Notes: generated by a model not told the origin, from the sequence alone. Numbered from the stretch's first letter, positions 35,490-45,042 are shown. The stretch: 64,000 bases of DNA from Micromonospora qiuiae (GCF_016863555.1 NZ_BOPC01000038.1:1-64000), one strand, 5' to 3'. Numbers and translations are program-made.

Positions 35490-36284
35490 TTACAGCTCGG
35501 CAACCACGACGTCGACCTGGCGGGGGCGGCCCGGGGACACCGGTTGCTCACACACGGCGTACTTCAGGTCACGAAGGGCGGCCACCAGGGCGTCGGCGGT
35601 GCGCGGCCGGGCGCCGGCGAGCAGCAGGTCACGGACCAGCCGCCCCTTGGTGGCCTTGTTGAAGTGGCTGACCACCGAACGCACCGGTACGCCGTCGACC
35701 TCCCGCTCGTGCAGGATCCGCACGGTGACGGTGCGGTCGGCGACTTCGCCGCGGGGGGTCCAGGCGGCGGCATACGCGCCGGAGCGCAGGTCCAGCACCG
35801 GTCCGGCGCCGGTCGCCGTGGTCAGCACGGGGCCCAGGACCCGCCGCCACAACGCCGGCAGCGCGCCGATGCCGGGTATCCGAGCCCCGATCGGGCAGCG
35901 GTACGGCGGGATCCGATCGGTCAGCCGTACCGCCCCCCACAGGCCGGAGCTGACCAGGATCTGCCGCCCGGCGGCGCGTTGGGCCGGCGGTGGCAGGGTG
36001 GCCAGGTCGAGGGCCTCGTAGAGCACGCCGGTGTAGATCCGGCCGGCCGGTGCGGTGGCGGCCTGTTCCAGCCGGGCGTTGCGGCGCAGCTCGCCGTGCT
36101 GGCCAGCGCCGAGTCCCAGTGCGGCCAGCGCCACCTCCGGCTCGGCGGCGCTGAGCGCGACCAACGCGGCCAACACCTGCGCGCGCACGGGATTCAGCTC
36201 CGGCAGCGAGAGCCGCTCCAGGTCCAGCCGGCGGCCGGTGCCGGCGTCGGCCTTGCCCTCCGAGGGCGGCAGCAGGATGAGCAT
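35490..36284 (-). CDS. yaaA: YaaA/DUF328 peroxide-stress protein
   Basis: 264 residues beginning MLILLPPSEGKA, the hallmark of the YaaA family, with GRIYTGVLYEALD, ILVSSGLWGAVRLTDRIPPYRC and VVSHFNKATKGRLVRDLL further on. In E. coli YaaA lowers free iron and protects DNA during hydrogen peroxide stress; it has DNA-binding ability. ATG at 36284 has GAGGAG 6 bases upstream. Cytoplasmic, no partner gene evident. Confidence 0.95.
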   Translation of the reverse strand: MLILLPPSEGKADAGTGRRLDLERLSLPELNPVRAQVLAALVALSAAEPEVALAALGLGAGQHGELRRNARLEQAATAPAGRIYTGVLYEALDLATLPPPAQRAAGRQILVSSGLWGAVRLTDRIPPYRCPIGARIPGIGALPALWRRVLGPVLTTATGAGPVLDLRSGAYAAAWTPRGEVADRTVTVRILHEREVDGVPVRSVVSHFNKATKGRLVRDLLLAGARPRTADALVAALRDLKYAVCEQPVSPGRPRQVDVVVAEL

Positions 36285-36346
36285 GGTGACTCCTCGACGC
36301 CCGGTCCGCACCACGCGCCGGGCCCGGCCAGGGTACGGCCACCGCC

Positions 36347-37927
36347 CTACCGCCACGGCCGCACGGGCGTCGCCGGGTGGTACACGCGATACCCACCGAC
36401 CTCGGCGAGCAACGCCGCGTCGGCCCGGTCGCCGAGCAGTTCCCGCAGCCGCCGGTCGGCCGGCGTGTCGACCGCCAGCACGTACCCGGGCCGCGCGGCA
36501 CGGGCCAGCCGGGTCCAGTACGCCGGATAACGGTTGAAGCCGGGCAACAGGTCGCCGTCGAGAACTCCGCAGACCACCTGCTCGGCAGTGTTGAAGACGA
36601 GCCGGTTGCAGGTCCAGTACTCGCCGTACACCTCACGCAGCCCGATGCCTCGGACCGTAGCGGCCATCGCCTGTGCCTGCCACTCCTCCCGGCGGCCCGG
36701 CATCGTGCCGACGGTGGCGAAGAGCACCGTCGCCGCCAGCGACGCCGCCGCCAACGCGGCCAGCACGGCGGTGGCCAGCGCGCCGGCCAGCCGGCCCACC
36801 ACACCGACGGCACCCCGCCAGCCCGCCACCGCCCAGCGCCACAGCGGCCACAGCACCGCCGGCAGCGACAGTTGCAGCACCGACAGGTAGCGGGCGTTGC
36901 CCACCGGATCGGTCGCGGCGAGCGGGCTGCGCACGTACGACAGCAGGGTCAACGCCGCACCGGCGACCAGCGCGAGATGCACCACCGGCGCGACCCGCTC
37001 GTCCCGCCCGCCGGCCCGGCGGTACGCGACCACCGCGACCACCGCCGCGACGACCAGCAGCACCGGGTAGAGCAGGCCGAACCACTCCTGCCACCGGCCG
37101 CAGCCGGTCAGCGGGCAGAGCCCGCTGGCCAGCGGCACGCCCTCCAGCAGCCCGCCGTCCAACCGGCGCGACCACCCGGGGACCGCACCGGTGCCGCCGC
37201 TGATCGAGCGCAGCACCGACAGGGAGTCCTTGCCGGGCGGGGCGACGAGATTGTCGTAGATCATCGGGGCGACCCCGACGGTGAACCCGGCGACCAGCAG
37301 CAGCCCGGCAACGCCGAGCAACTCCCGGCGGAGCACCCAGACCAGCGCAAGGGCGACCGCCGCCAGGTACGGCACGATCAGCCAGTCCGACCAGAGAGCC
37401 AGCCCGGCGAGCAGCCCGAAGCCGCCGACGGCCAGCCACCGGCGCCGGACGGTCCGCTGGGCCAACCCGAGCACGAGCAGCAGCATCACCAGCACCGCGA
37501 CCTTGACCTCCGGCCGGCCGCCGACAGTGGTCACCTGGTCGCGGATGACCCGCTCGGTGCCCAGCGCCAACAGCCCGACGACCAACGTGGCGAACCACGG
37601 CGAGCCGATGCGCCGGGTCAGCCGATGCATCAGCCAGAGGAACAGCGCGTAGAGCGCGAGCACCGGCAGCCGCAACACCGGCCAGCTCGGCCCGGTCACC
37701 GCGAGCAGCGGCGCGGCCAGGTAGGACTGCAACATGCCCATGTAGTGCTGGCCGTAGAGAAAAACGGGATACTCCCGGCCCTGCGCGATGTGCAGCGCGG
37801 CCAGCCCGAAGGTCGCCTCGTCGCTGTTGCCCGGCGGCACGGTGTCCAACATCAGGAACAGTCGGTAGCCGATTCCGGCCAGCCCGAGCAGCAGCGCGAC
37901 GAACGCCGCCCGGTCCAGCCCCCGCAC
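36347..37927 (-). CDS. GT-C type membrane glycosyltransferase candidate
   Basis: 526 residues with about 12 hydrophobic segments. PPGNSDEATFGLAALHIAQG after helix 1 and FLYGQHYMGMLQSYLAAPL fit the dolichyl-phosphate-mannose-dependent PMT/ArnT (GT39/GT83-like) group, with acidic residues in the first outer loop. The outer-face C-terminal region of 130 residues contains two cysteines likely to form a disulphide. The GTG at 37927 has GGAGGGGG 8 bases upstream. The upstream region contains one copy of the 55-bp repeat within 20 bases of the start, so the promoter must overlap or lie beyond it. Acceptor unknown. Confidence 0.8.
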   Translation of the reverse strand: MRGLDRAAFVALLLGLAGIGYRLFLMLDTVPPGNSDEATFGLAALHIAQGREYPVFLYGQHYMGMLQSYLAAPLLAVTGPSWPVLRLPVLALYALFLWLMHRLTRRIGSPWFATLVVGLLALGTERVIRDQVTTVGGRPEVKVAVLVMLLLVLGLAQRTVRRRWLAVGGFGLLAGLALWSDWLIVPYLAAVALALVWVLRRELLGVAGLLLVAGFTVGVAPMIYDNLVAPPGKDSLSVLRSISGGTGAVPGWSRRLDGGLLEGVPLASGLCPLTGCGRWQEWFGLLYPVLLVVAAVVAVVAYRRAGGRDERVAPVVHLALVAGAALTLLSYVRSPLAATDPVGNARYLSVLQLSLPAVLWPLWRWAVAGWRGAVGVVGRLAGALATAVLAALAAASLAATVLFATVGTMPGRREEWQAQAMAATVRGIGLREVYGEYWTCNRLVFNTAEQVVCGVLDGDLLPGFNRYPAYWTRLARAARPGYVLAVDTPADRRLRELLGDRADAALLAEVGGYRVYHPATPVRPWR

Positions 37928-37943
37928 CCAAACCCCCTCCGCT

Positions 37944-37998
37944 GTAAGGAAGGGCCCCCTATTAACGCCTCGTGTATAGGAAGGGCCCCTTCTTAACA
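37944..37998 (-). repeat. 55-bp GGGGCCC repeat, copy A
   Basis: In minus orientation reads GTTAAGAAGGGGCCCTTCCT, a 9-base spacer, then a second half GCGTTAATAGGGGGCCCTTC ending CTTAC. Each half centres on a GGGGCCC palindrome and the halves are direct repeats. Copies B (40080) and C (46701) are 80-90 percent identical by eye. It sits between divergent genes. Confidence 0.85.
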
Positions 37999-38043
37999 AC
38001 TGGCGTACGGGGATCGCGGATGCGGCGGTGTGGCGCCCGAGCC

Positions 38044-38150
38044 GGGCGGCGGTGCGGCCGACGCGAGCCGTCGGTGCCGGGCGGCCGTGGGCGGCGGTGC
38101 GGCCGACGCGAGTGCCCGGTGCCGGTGGCCGTGGGCGGCGGTGCGGCTCG
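38044..38150 (+). repeat. Tandem 44-45-bp repeat, about 2.4 copies
   Basis: Units begin GGGCGGCGGTGCGG at 38044, 38089 and 38133; the third is cut short at about 38150. The array lies in the leader between copy A of the 55-bp repeat and the App1-type gene and is not part of a convincing reading frame. Function unknown; replication slippage is the simplest origin. Confidence 0.7.
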
Positions 38151-38187
38151 CGTGGCCGAGGTCGCCGGGGTGTGGCAGGGTTGCAGC

Positions 38188-39228
38188 GTGCCACCCACTC
38201 CCGCTGGTCAACTGGCCGTACCGAACCTGCACCGGGCCGCGCGGATCGAGGACGCCGTGCACGCGCTCGTCGAGCGCCGGTTGCGACGGACCGGCTGGCG
38301 GATCAACATCATCGCGTACACCGGTTACGGCGCGCCCGGTTGGCTGCGGGTGATGTGCCGGGTGCTGCTGGGACGGCCGGACACCCGCCAGCGGGGCCGG
38401 CTGGAGAAGGTACGGGGCTGGCGCAGCTTCGCCACGCTGCCGGCCAAACACGTCACCGTGACCATCGAGACCGGTGGGGTGGTCCACGAAGCGCAGGCGG
38501 ATCGCAGCGGCTTCGTCGACACCGTGGTGGAGGCGGACCTGCCGCCCGGTTGGGGTTCGGTACGGCTCAGCACGCCGGACGCCGAGGCGGTCGAAGCCCC
38601 CGTACGCATCCTGGACCCGGAGGTCCGCTTCGGCATCCTCTCCGACATCGACGACACGGTGATGGTGACCGCGCTACCCCGTCCGCTGCTCGCCGCGTGG
38701 AACACCTTTGTCCTGGACGAACACGCTCGGACGGCGGTGCCCGGCATGGCGGTGCTGTACGAGCGGTTGGTGACCGCCCACCCCGGCGCCCCGGCCTTCT
38801 ACCTGTCCACCGGCGCGTGGAACGTGGCCCCGACGCTGACCCGGTTCCTGTCCCGGCACCTCTACCCGGCCGGGCCGCTGCTGCTGACCGACTGGGGGCC
38901 CACCCAGGACCGCTGGTTCCGCAGCGGGCGGGAGCACAAGCGGGCCACCCTGGCCCGACTGGCCAAGGAGTTCCCCGACGTACGCTGGCTGCTCGTCGGC
39001 GACGACGGGCAGCACGACCAGGAGATCTACCGGGAGTTCGCCGCCGCCCATCCGGACAACGTGGCCGGCGTGGCGATCCGCCGCCTCTCGCCCACCCAGG
39101 CGGTGCTTGCCGGGAGCCTGCCCGTCCCGCACGACCGTCCCAGCGAGGGGCCGGTGGGGCAGAAGTGGCTCTCCGCCCCCGACGGCGCCGGCCTCTGGAC
39201 CCTGCTGCGCGACGCCGGCCTGGTCTGA
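38188..39228 (+). CDS. App1-type phosphatase (DUF2183)
   Basis: 346 residues. Residues about 150-300 are the catalytic App1 domain of the HAD superfamily: GILSDIDDTVMVTALPR carries the DxDxT nucleophile motif, FYLSTGAWNVAPTL the second motif, and WLLVGDDGQHDQEIYREFAAAHP the C-terminal acidic pair. Yeast App1 hydrolyses phosphatidate; bacterial forms are largely unstudied. The N-terminal 140 residues include YTGYGAPGWLRVMCRVLLGRP, common in this family. The GTG at 38188 is the best start; the frame stays open upstream through the tandem repeat but gives low-complexity sequence. No signal peptide, so probably cytoplasmic. Confidence 0.88.
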   Translation: MPPTPAGQLAVPNLHRAARIEDAVHALVERRLRRTGWRINIIAYTGYGAPGWLRVMCRVLLGRPDTRQRGRLEKVRGWRSFATLPAKHVTVTIETGGVVHEAQADRSGFVDTVVEADLPPGWGSVRLSTPDAEAVEAPVRILDPEVRFGILSDIDDTVMVTALPRPLLAAWNTFVLDEHARTAVPGMAVLYERLVTAHPGAPAFYLSTGAWNVAPTLTRFLSRHLYPAGPLLLTDWGPTQDRWFRSGREHKRATLARLAKEFPDVRWLLVGDDGQHDQEIYREFAAAHPDNVAGVAIRRLSPTQAVLAGSLPVPHDRPSEGPVGQKWLSAPDGAGLWTLLRDAGLV

Positions 39229-39268
39229 GCTTGCCTCCCGCCTCGCCGATCGCGGCCACCCGGTCCTT

Positions 39269-39374
39269 GTGCGGGCGGGTCTCGCCGGTGCGGGGGTCTC
39301 CGTGGTGCGGGCGGGTCTCGCCGGTGCGGGGGTCTCCGTGGTGCGGGGATCTCCGTGGTGCGGGGATCTCCGTG
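39269..39374 (+). repeat. Compound tandem repeat (36 bp x2, then 17 bp x2)
   Basis: Two perfect 36-base units (39269-39304 and 39305-39340) built of GTGCGGGCGGGTCTCGCC and GTGCGGGGGTCTCCGTG parts are followed by two perfect 17-base units GTGCGGGGATCTCCGTG (39341-39357, 39358-39374). It lies downstream of the App1-type gene and before the convergent small secreted gene. No coding function seen. Confidence 0.85.
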
Positions 39375-39454
39375 GTGCGGGGCGGGCGGGGCCTTGCGTC
39401 CGGCCCTGCCCGCCCGCGCTCGCCGGCGTCAGCCGTCGGTCCCGGGCGCCGGCG

Positions 39455-39985
39455 TCAGCTGCCCGGCGTCAGCTCGACCGCGCCCGTGCAGCCGGCCAGC
39501 GTACGCCGATCTTCGAGCAGGTCGATGACGGCCTGCCGGTTGGCGATCCGGGCTTCCGACAGCGCGTCCGGGTTCTGCCGCTGTCCCGCGATGAAGGCGA
39601 GGTTGTTGCGGACCGCGCCGTCCAAGCCGTCGCAGTCCTCCGCCGCGCCACCGTTGAGCGCCGCGTTCGGATCCGCGTCCGGCACCTCCACCTCGCCGGT
39701 GCAGCCGGCTGCCGCGCGGCGCTGTTCGAGCTGGTCGATCACGGCCTGGCGGTTGGCGATGCGGGCTTCGGAGAGCGCGTCGGGGAACACCAGCTGATCG
39801 GCGATGAACGCCAGGTTGTTACCGACGGCGGTGTCGAGACCCTCGCAGCTCTCACCCGCCTGGCTCGTGCCGGTCGCCACCGCGAAGGCCACTGCCAAAG
39901 TCACCCCGATCGCCGCGACCCCGGCGATCTTTCGTTGCCGGGGTGAGGTCCCGCCCCTCCCGGTCGTACGTCTGCTGCTCGCCAT
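39455..39985 (-). CDS. Small secreted protein with internal duplication
   Basis: 176 residues. Basic start and hydrophobic helix (about 19-43, ending TSQAGES) form a signal peptide. The mature protein is two copies of one 60-residue unit: SCEGLDTAVGNNLAFIADQL...ALSEARIANRQAVIDQLEQRR..AGCTG and DCDGLDGAVRNNLAFIAGQR...ALSEARIANRQAVIDLLEDRR..AGCTG. Each unit has two cysteines that probably bond, and a helical pair with the NNLAFIA and SEARIANRQAVID blocks. No family recognised. ATG at 39985 with GGAGG 4 bases upstream. Outside the cell or anchored by an uncleaved helix. Confidence 0.85.
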   Translation of the reverse strand: MASSRRTTGRGGTSPRQRKIAGVAAIGVTLAVAFAVATGTSQAGESCEGLDTAVGNNLAFIADQLVFPDALSEARIANRQAVIDQLEQRRAAAGCTGEVEVPDADPNAALNGGAAEDCDGLDGAVRNNLAFIAGQRQNPDALSEARIANRQAVIDLLEDRRTLAGCTGAVELTPGS

Positions 39986-40079
39986 CAATCCTCCGCCTCG
40001 TCGCGTCCCTAGCCCTCCGAGGTACGGACACAGACGGCTGCCGGTTCACGTACGGCGGTGCGCGCGCGTTGATCGCGCG

Positions 40080-40135
40080 TGTTAATAAGGGGCCCTTCCT
40101 CTACACGAGGCGTTAATAAGGTGCCCTTCCTTTCA
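40080..40135 (+). repeat. 55-bp GGGGCCC repeat, copy B
   Basis: Plus orientation: TGTTAATAAGGGGCCCTTCC, spacer TCTACACGAG, second half GCGTTAATAAGGTGCCCTTC and TTTCA. Its last three bases are the stop codon of glgB (minus strand, 40133-40135), so it forms the 3' end of that gene. Confidence 0.88.
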
Positions 40136-42235
40136 CGTCGGGCGGAGCCAGAGGGCGGCGAGTGGGGGGACGCGGAGGGCGGCGGAGGCGGGTTGGCCGT
40201 GCCAGGGGAGGGGCTCGGCGTGGACGGTGCCGAGGTTGCCGACGCCGGAGCCGCCGTAGTGGTGGGAATCGGTGTTGAGGATCTCCGCCCAGGCCCCGGC
40301 GGCCGGCAGGCCGAGCCGGTAGCCCTCCAGGGGGCGCGCGGAGAAGTTGGCCACGCAGACCAGGGCCGTGCCGTCGGGCGCGATCCGGATGAAGGAGACG
40401 GTGTTGTTGGTGACGTCGTCGCCGGCGAGCCAGCGGAAGCCGGCGGGGGAGGTGTCCTGCGCCCACAGGGCGGGGCTGTCCCGGTAGGCCCGGTTGAGGT
40501 CGGCGACGAGACGCTGCACGCCGGCGCGGGCCGGGTCGTGCAGGAGATGCCAGTCGAGGCCGCGCTCCTCACTCCACTCCCGGTCGTCGGCGAGCTCGCA
40601 GCCCATGAAGAGCAACTGCTTGCCCGGGTGCGCCCACATGTACGCCAGCAGCACGCGTACGTTGGCCAGCCGTTGCCACATGTCGCCGGGCATCTTGCCG
40701 AGCAGCGAGCCCTTGCCGTGCACCACCTCGTCGTGGCTGATCGGCAGCAGGTAGTTCTCACTGAAGGCGTACGCCAGGGAGAAGGTGAGCTGATGGTGGT
40801 GGTGCTGCCGGTAGATCGGGTCCTTCGAGGTGTAGAGCAGGGTGTCGTGCATCCAGCCCATGTTCCACTTGAACCCGAAACCGAGCCCGCCGTCGCTGGT
40901 CGCCCGGGTCACCCCAGGCCAGGCGGTGGACTCCTCGGCGATCATCACCACCCCGGGGTGGTGCTTGTAGACCGTCGCGTTGACCTCCTGCATGAACGCG
41001 ATGGCTTCCAGGTTTTCCCGGCCGCCGTACTGGTTGGGCGCCCACTGCCCGTCGGCGCGGGAGTAGTCCAGGTAGAGCATCGAGGCGACCGCGTCCACCC
41101 GCAGCCCGTCGACGTGGAACTCCGTCAGCCAGTACAGCGCATTGGCGACCAGGAAGTTGCGCACTTCCCGCCGCCCGAAGTCGAAGACGTACGTGCCCCA
41201 GTCGGGGTGCTCGCCGCGACGCGGGTCGGGGTGCTCGTACAGCGGAGTGCCGTCGAAGCGTGCCAGGGCCCACTCGTCGCGCGGGAAGTGCGCCGGCACC
41301 CAGTCCAACAGCACCCCGATGCCGGCGGCGTGCAGTCGGTCCACCAGGTAGCGGAAGTCGTCCGGGTCGCCGAAGCGCGACGTCGGGGCGTAGTAGCCGG
41401 TCACCTGGTAGCCCCAGGAGCCGCCGAAGGGATGCTCCATCACCGGCAGGAACTCCACGTGGGTGAAGCCCAACTCGAGCACGTACGCGGTCAGCTGCTC
41501 GGCCAACTCCCGGTAGCCCAGGCCGGGCCGCCACGAGCCGAGGTGCACCTCGTACACGCTCATCGGCTCCTGGTGGGGTTGGCGCTTCGCCCGCCGCGCC
41601 AGCCAGTCCGCGTCGCCCCACTCGTACGTCGAGCGGTGCACCACCGAGGCGGTGGCCGGCGGCACCTCCGCGTACCCGGCGAGCGGGTCGGCCTTGTCCC
41701 GCCAGTGCCCGTCGGCACCGAGGATCCGGAACTTGTACCGGGCGCCGACGGACGCCTCGGGCACGAAGATCTCCCACACCCCGGTCGAGCCCAGCGAGCG
41801 CATCGGCCAGCCGTCGTCGGGCGCCCAGCCGGTGAAGTCGCCGACCACGCGTACGCCCCGGGCGTTCGGCGCCCAGACCGCGAACGCCACGCCGCCGTCG
41901 AGCACCCGGGCGCCGAGCGCCTCCCACAACCGTTCGTGCCGGCCTTCGCCGATCAGGTGCAGGTCCAGCTCGCCGAGGGTCGGCGGGAATCGGTACGGGT
42001 CGTCGTGGCGCACGCCGTCGACGTCGAGCCGGTAGTCGAGCACCTCGCCGGGGACGCTCGCCTCGAAGACGCCGGTTTCGTGCACCCGCGTCATCGGGTG
42101 CCGCTTGTCGCCGACCAGCACGTTGACGTCGCTCGCGCCCCGGCGCAGGGTGCGGATCACCGTACGCCCGCCGGCCGGGTGCGCCCCCAGCACAGCGTGC
42201 GGGTCGTGGGTCTCCCCGGAGATCAGCTGCTCCAT
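40133..42235 (-). CDS. glgB: 1,4-alpha-glucan branching enzyme
   Basis: 700 residues, GH13 subfamily 9. N-terminal CBM48 ([19 protein letters not shown]), then the catalytic barrel with conserved regions [25 protein letters not shown] (nucleophile Asp), [12 protein letters not shown] (acid Glu) and [10 protein letters not shown]. It transfers cut alpha-1,4 chains to C-6 positions. The start at 42235 is inside the 3' end of glgE (13-base overlap), so the two are coupled. GlgE and GlgB together make branched alpha-glucan from maltose 1-phosphate. The stop codon lies in copy B of the 55-bp repeat. Confidence 0.97.
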   Translation of the reverse strand: MEQLISGETHDPHAVLGAHPAGGRTVIRTLRRGASDVNVLVGDKRHPMTRVHETGVFEASVPGEVLDYRLDVDGVRHDDPYRFPPTLGELDLHLIGEGRHERLWEALGARVLDGGVAFAVWAPNARGVRVVGDFTGWAPDDGWPMRSLGSTGVWEIFVPEASVGARYKFRILGADGHWRDKADPLAGYAEVPPATASVVHRSTYEWGDADWLARRAKRQPHQEPMSVYEVHLGSWRPGLGYRELAEQLTAYVLELGFTHVEFLPVMEHPFGGSWGYQVTGYYAPTSRFGDPDDFRYLVDRLHAAGIGVLLDWVPAHFPRDEWALARFDGTPLYEHPDPRRGEHPDWGTYVFDFGRREVRNFLVANALYWLTEFHVDGLRVDAVASMLYLDYSRADGQWAPNQYGGRENLEAIAFMQEVNATVYKHHPGVVMIAEESTAWPGVTRATSDGGLGFGFKWNMGWMHDTLLYTSKDPIYRQHHHHQLTFSLAYAFSENYLLPISHDEVVHGKGSLLGKMPGDMWQRLANVRVLLAYMWAHPGKQLLFMGCELADDREWSEERGLDWHLLHDPARAGVQRLVADLNRAYRDSPALWAQDTSPAGFRWLAGDDVTNNTVSFIRIAPDGTALVCVANFSARPLEGYRLGLPAAGAWAEILNTDSHHYGGSGVGNLGTVHAEPLPWHGQPASAALRVPPLAALWLRPT

Positions 42236-44346
42236 CGGGTGTCGTCCTTCTGGGCGGGAGCGGTCGGTGCGGTGCCGCCGAACAGGTCGACGGGCACCTC
42301 CTGAACGGTGGCCGGCTCGGCGCCGGCCGGACCCGGCGCCCCGGCGTCCGCCGGCCCGGACGCCGCCGCCGTGGCCGCAGCGGTCGGACGGCGCAGGGTG
42401 AACACGTGGGCGGGTTGCAGGTACGGGTCGAGGCGTACCGCGTTGCGTTGCCCCCAGTCGTAGCTCGCCCCGGTCAGCTCGTCGTGCACGGTGAACCGGT
42501 CGTGCCAGCCCAGCCCCAGCGCCGGCATGTCCAGCGTGGTGTTGCCCCACTGCACGGTGTGCGAGTCGAACGAGCAGACCACCAGCACCGTATTGCCGCT
42601 GGTCGGATCCCGTTTGGACCAGCAGAGCAGCGCCGGGTTGTCGATGTCGTGGAAGACCAGGTTGCGTAGCCAGCGCAGGGCCGGGTTGTCCCGGCGGACC
42701 CGGTTGAGGGTGGCGATGAACGGTGCCAGGGACCGCCCCTGCGCCTCCGCGTCGGCCCAGTCGCGAGGTCGCAGCTGGTACTTCTCGTTGTCCAGGTATT
42801 CCTCCGCGCCCGGCCGGGCCACGTGCTCGAACAGCTCGTAGCCGGCGTACATGCCCCACGAGGGGGAGAGCAGCGCGGCCAGCACCGCCCGGATCTTGAA
42901 CATCGGCGGGCCGCCGTGCTGCAACGTCTCGTGCAGGATGTCCGGGGTGTTGGGCCAGAAGTTCGGTCGCATGTAGTCGGCCGCCGCGACCAGCTCCGCG
43001 CAGTACTCGCGCAGGTCGGCGGCGGAGGTCCGCCAGGTGAAGTACGTGTACGACTGGGTGAAGCCGACCTTGGCCAACCCGTGCATCATCGCCGGTCGGG
43101 TGAACGCCTCGGCGAGGAAGAGCACCCCGGGGTCGAATTTCTTGACCTCCCAGATCAGCCAGTGCCAGAAGTCCACCGGCTTGGTGTGCGGATTGTCCAC
43201 CCGGAAAATCTTCACGCCCTCGCCGACCCAGTGCCGCACCACCCGCAGGACCTCCGCCCGGATGCCCTCCGGGTCGTTGTCGAAGTTCAGCGGGTAGATG
43301 TCCTGGTACTTCTTGGGCGGGTTCTCCGCGTACGCGATGCTGCCGTCGGCCCGGGTGGTGAACCACTCCGGGTGCTCGGTCACCCAGGGGTGGTCCGGCG
43401 CGCACTGCAACGCCAGGTCCATCGCCATTTCCAGGCCGTGCTGTGCGGCGGCGGCGACGAAGGCGCGGAAGTCCTCCGGCGTACCCAGGTCGGGGTGGAT
43501 CGCGTCGTGCCCGCCCTCGGCGGCGCCGATCGCCCACGGCGAGCCCACATCGTCCGGCCCGGCGACCAGACTGTTGTTGGGGCCCTTGCGGTTGACCCGG
43601 CCGATCGGGTGGATCGGCGGCAGGTAGAGCACGTCGAAGCCCATCGCCGCCACCCCGGGCAGCCGCTGGGCAGCGGTGGCGAAGGTGCCGGAGCGGGCCG
43701 GTTCGTCGTCCGTGGCGAGGACCGCGCCTTCGGAGCGGGGGAAGAATTCGTACCAGGCGGAGAAGAGGGCCCGCTCCCGGTCCACCCAGATGCGGTACTC
43801 CTCGCCGGTGGTGACCAGATCCCGCACCGGGTGCTCCCAGAGCAGGTCGGCCAGCTCCAGCGCCGGGCCGGTTCGTTCCGACAGCGGCCGGTCGGCGTCG
43901 CGCAGGGCCTTGATGGCCTCGTCGAGGCTTGTCCGGTCGGCTTTGGGTATCAGTTCGGCGGCGGCGCTCAGCACGCGTACGCCCTCGGCCAGGTCGTTGG
44001 CCAGATCCACCGCGCCCTGGCCGGCGGCGATTTTCTTGGTCACCGCGTTGTGCCAGGTCAGATAGGGATCGCTGAACGCCTCCACGGTGAAAATCCACTC
44101 GCCGACCGTGTCGGGTGTGATGGTGGCGTGCCAGCGGTCCTGGCCGGGCTCACCCGGCCGCATCCGGGTGAACGGCCGCGCCCGCCCGTCCGGGCCGAGC
44201 CACACCACGTTGCAGCCGAGCGCGTCGTGCCCCTCGCGATAGGCAAGTGCCGACACCGGCACCAGCTCGCCGACGACAGCCCTGGCCGGGTAGCGCCCGC
44301 AGGAAACGACGGGGGAGACGTCCTCGATCGGAAACCGTCCACTCAC
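42223..44346 (-). CDS. glgE: Alpha-1,4-glucan:maltose-1-phosphate maltosyltransferase
   Basis: 707 residues, GH13 subfamily 3. N-terminal GlgE domain ([25 protein letters not shown]), catalytic barrel with [26 protein letters not shown] (nucleophile Asp in FRVDNPH) and FLAEAFTRP (acid Glu). It adds maltosyl units from maltose 1-phosphate to alpha-glucan. The GTG at 44346 is preceded by TAGGTT with only 7 bases between, so the message may be leaderless. It overlaps glgB. A GlgM-type enzyme 2.4 kb away supplies maltose 1-phosphate; TreS and Pep2, the other suppliers, are not in the window. Confidence 0.97.
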   Translation of the reverse strand: MSGRFPIEDVSPVVSCGRYPARAVVGELVPVSALAYREGHDALGCNVVWLGPDGRARPFTRMRPGEPGQDRWHATITPDTVGEWIFTVEAFSDPYLTWHNAVTKKIAAGQGAVDLANDLAEGVRVLSAAAELIPKADRTSLDEAIKALRDADRPLSERTGPALELADLLWEHPVRDLVTTGEEYRIWVDRERALFSAWYEFFPRSEGAVLATDDEPARSGTFATAAQRLPGVAAMGFDVLYLPPIHPIGRVNRKGPNNSLVAGPDDVGSPWAIGAAEGGHDAIHPDLGTPEDFRAFVAAAAQHGLEMAMDLALQCAPDHPWVTEHPEWFTTRADGSIAYAENPPKKYQDIYPLNFDNDPEGIRAEVLRVVRHWVGEGVKIFRVDNPHTKPVDFWHWLIWEVKKFDPGVLFLAEAFTRPAMMHGLAKVGFTQSYTYFTWRTSAADLREYCAELVAAADYMRPNFWPNTPDILHETLQHGGPPMFKIRAVLAALLSPSWGMYAGYELFEHVARPGAEEYLDNEKYQLRPRDWADAEAQGRSLAPFIATLNRVRRDNPALRWLRNLVFHDIDNPALLCWSKRDPTSGNTVLVVCSFDSHTVQWGNTTLDMPALGLGWHDRFTVHDELTGASYDWGQRNAVRLDPYLQPAHVFTLRRPTAAATAAASGPADAGAPGPAGAEPATVQEVPVDLFGGTAPTAPAQKDDTRWSS

Positions 44347-44514
44347 CCGGTCCAACCTACTGCGGCAGCCCGCCTCCCGCTCGTCTGACCACCAAACGAG
44401 ATCTTGGACCCCCACGACCCACCGAAGGGCTGAACAGCCCCCGGAGGGGCGTCCTTAACGGTAGACCGAACCGCCTCGCCCGATATATCCCGACCGTCAC
44501 CCCTACTACGGTGG

Positions 44515-44560
44515 ATCTTGGACTCGGAAGGCCCCTCTGGGGGCAGAAAGTGTCCAAGAT
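44515..44560. repeat. Nested hairpin with ATCTTGGAC arms
   Basis: ATCTTGGAC (44515-44523) pairs with GTCCAAGAT (44552-44560); inside, GCCCC (44531-44535) pairs with GGGGC (44540-44544). The arm sequence occurs again at 44401-44409 and 46594-46602, so it is probably part of a dispersed element. It may act as a transcription stop or an RNA structure in the glgE leader. Confidence 0.7.
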
Positions 44561-44630
44561 TGCCTGCTGGGAGTGATGCGACGATCCGCGCGCTCGCAGG
44601 CCGCGTGCTCCGCGTTCGCGGCGGCGCGAT

Positions 44631-44705
44631 GATCCACACAACTTCGCCGAAGTTGCTGCTTCCTTGGTGGATTGACACCGCAACTTCGCCGAAGTCGTGT
44701 GGATC
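44631..44705. repeat. Long inverted repeat, 26-base arms
   Basis: Left arm GATCCACACAACTTCGCCGA plus AGTTGC (44631-44656); right arm 44680-44705 is its reverse complement with two mismatches. Each arm itself contains the near-palindrome CAACTTCGCCGAAG. The loop is 23 bases. Lies 46 bases after the end of the GntR gene. Could be a miniature mobile element or a terminator. Confidence 0.85.
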
Positions 44706-44751
44706 AACCGATCCGGCCGGGTTGAGGAGCGCGTCGGGCGAGTGGGCGGGA

Positions 44752-44979
44752 TCAGGCGGGTGGTTCGTCCGCCACGAAGGAGCCCTTGCCCTGGTGCACC
44801 TCGATCCAGCCCCGCTCGTCGAGGATCCAGAGGGCTCGCTTGATCGGGTTGTCGGACGAGTTGTACTGGCGAGCAAGTTCCGCGATCGTCGGGAGCTTGT
44901 CGCCGGGCTTGAGCGTGCCGCTTCGGATCGATGCGGTGACGTCATTGATTACCTGTTCGTACACAGGCTTGCGGGGCAT
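44752..44979 (-). CDS. Small GntR-family DNA-binding protein
   Basis: 75 residues, just the winged helix-turn-helix: YEQVINDVTASIRSGTLKPGDKLPTIAELARQYNSSDNPIKRALWILDERGWIEVHQGKGSFVAD. It lacks any effector domain, so regulation must come by another route or by dimer partner. ATG at 44979 with GAGAGGCGG upstream. It sits between glgE and an XRE gene on the other strand, with promoters facing away from each other. Targets unknown. Such stand-alone GntR domains are frequent in Micromonosporaceae and Streptomyces. Confidence 0.88.
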   Translation of the reverse strand: MPRKPVYEQVINDVTASIRSGTLKPGDKLPTIAELARQYNSSDNPIKRALWILDERGWIEVHQGKGSFVADEPPA

Positions 44980-45042
44980 GTGAACCGCCTCTCGTCAGCC
45001 CGTCCAGATTCTCACCAACTGCGATCTGCCATGGACCCTGTG

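Larger units (their letters stand above)
44347..44751. other. Non-coding region upstream of glgE, rich in palindromes
   Basis: 405 bases without a gene between the GntR gene end and glgE start. Holds a hairpin at 44515-44560 and a large inverted repeat at 44631-44705 (listed separately), plus an isolated ATCTTGGAC at 44401-44409 that matches an arm of the first hairpin. Open frames across it have no coding character. Confidence 0.7.

Noticed and set aside
38044-38150. Possible CRISPR or replication-origin iterons
   Set aside because: Only about 2.4 imperfect direct units without spacers, and no replication gene nearby.
37972-38187. N-terminal extension of the App1-type protein
   Set aside because: It translates part of the 55-bp repeat and the tandem repeat and gives repetitive Arg/Gly/Ala sequence; the GTG at 38188 is a better start.
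39269-39374. Possible CRISPR-like array
   Set aside because: The units are directly adjacent with no variable spacers, and no cas gene is present.
40133-44098. Single 1321-residue frame joining glgB to an upstream region
   Set aside because: The upper half is a shadow of glgE in another frame; glgB starts at the ATG at 42235 with a normal N-terminus.
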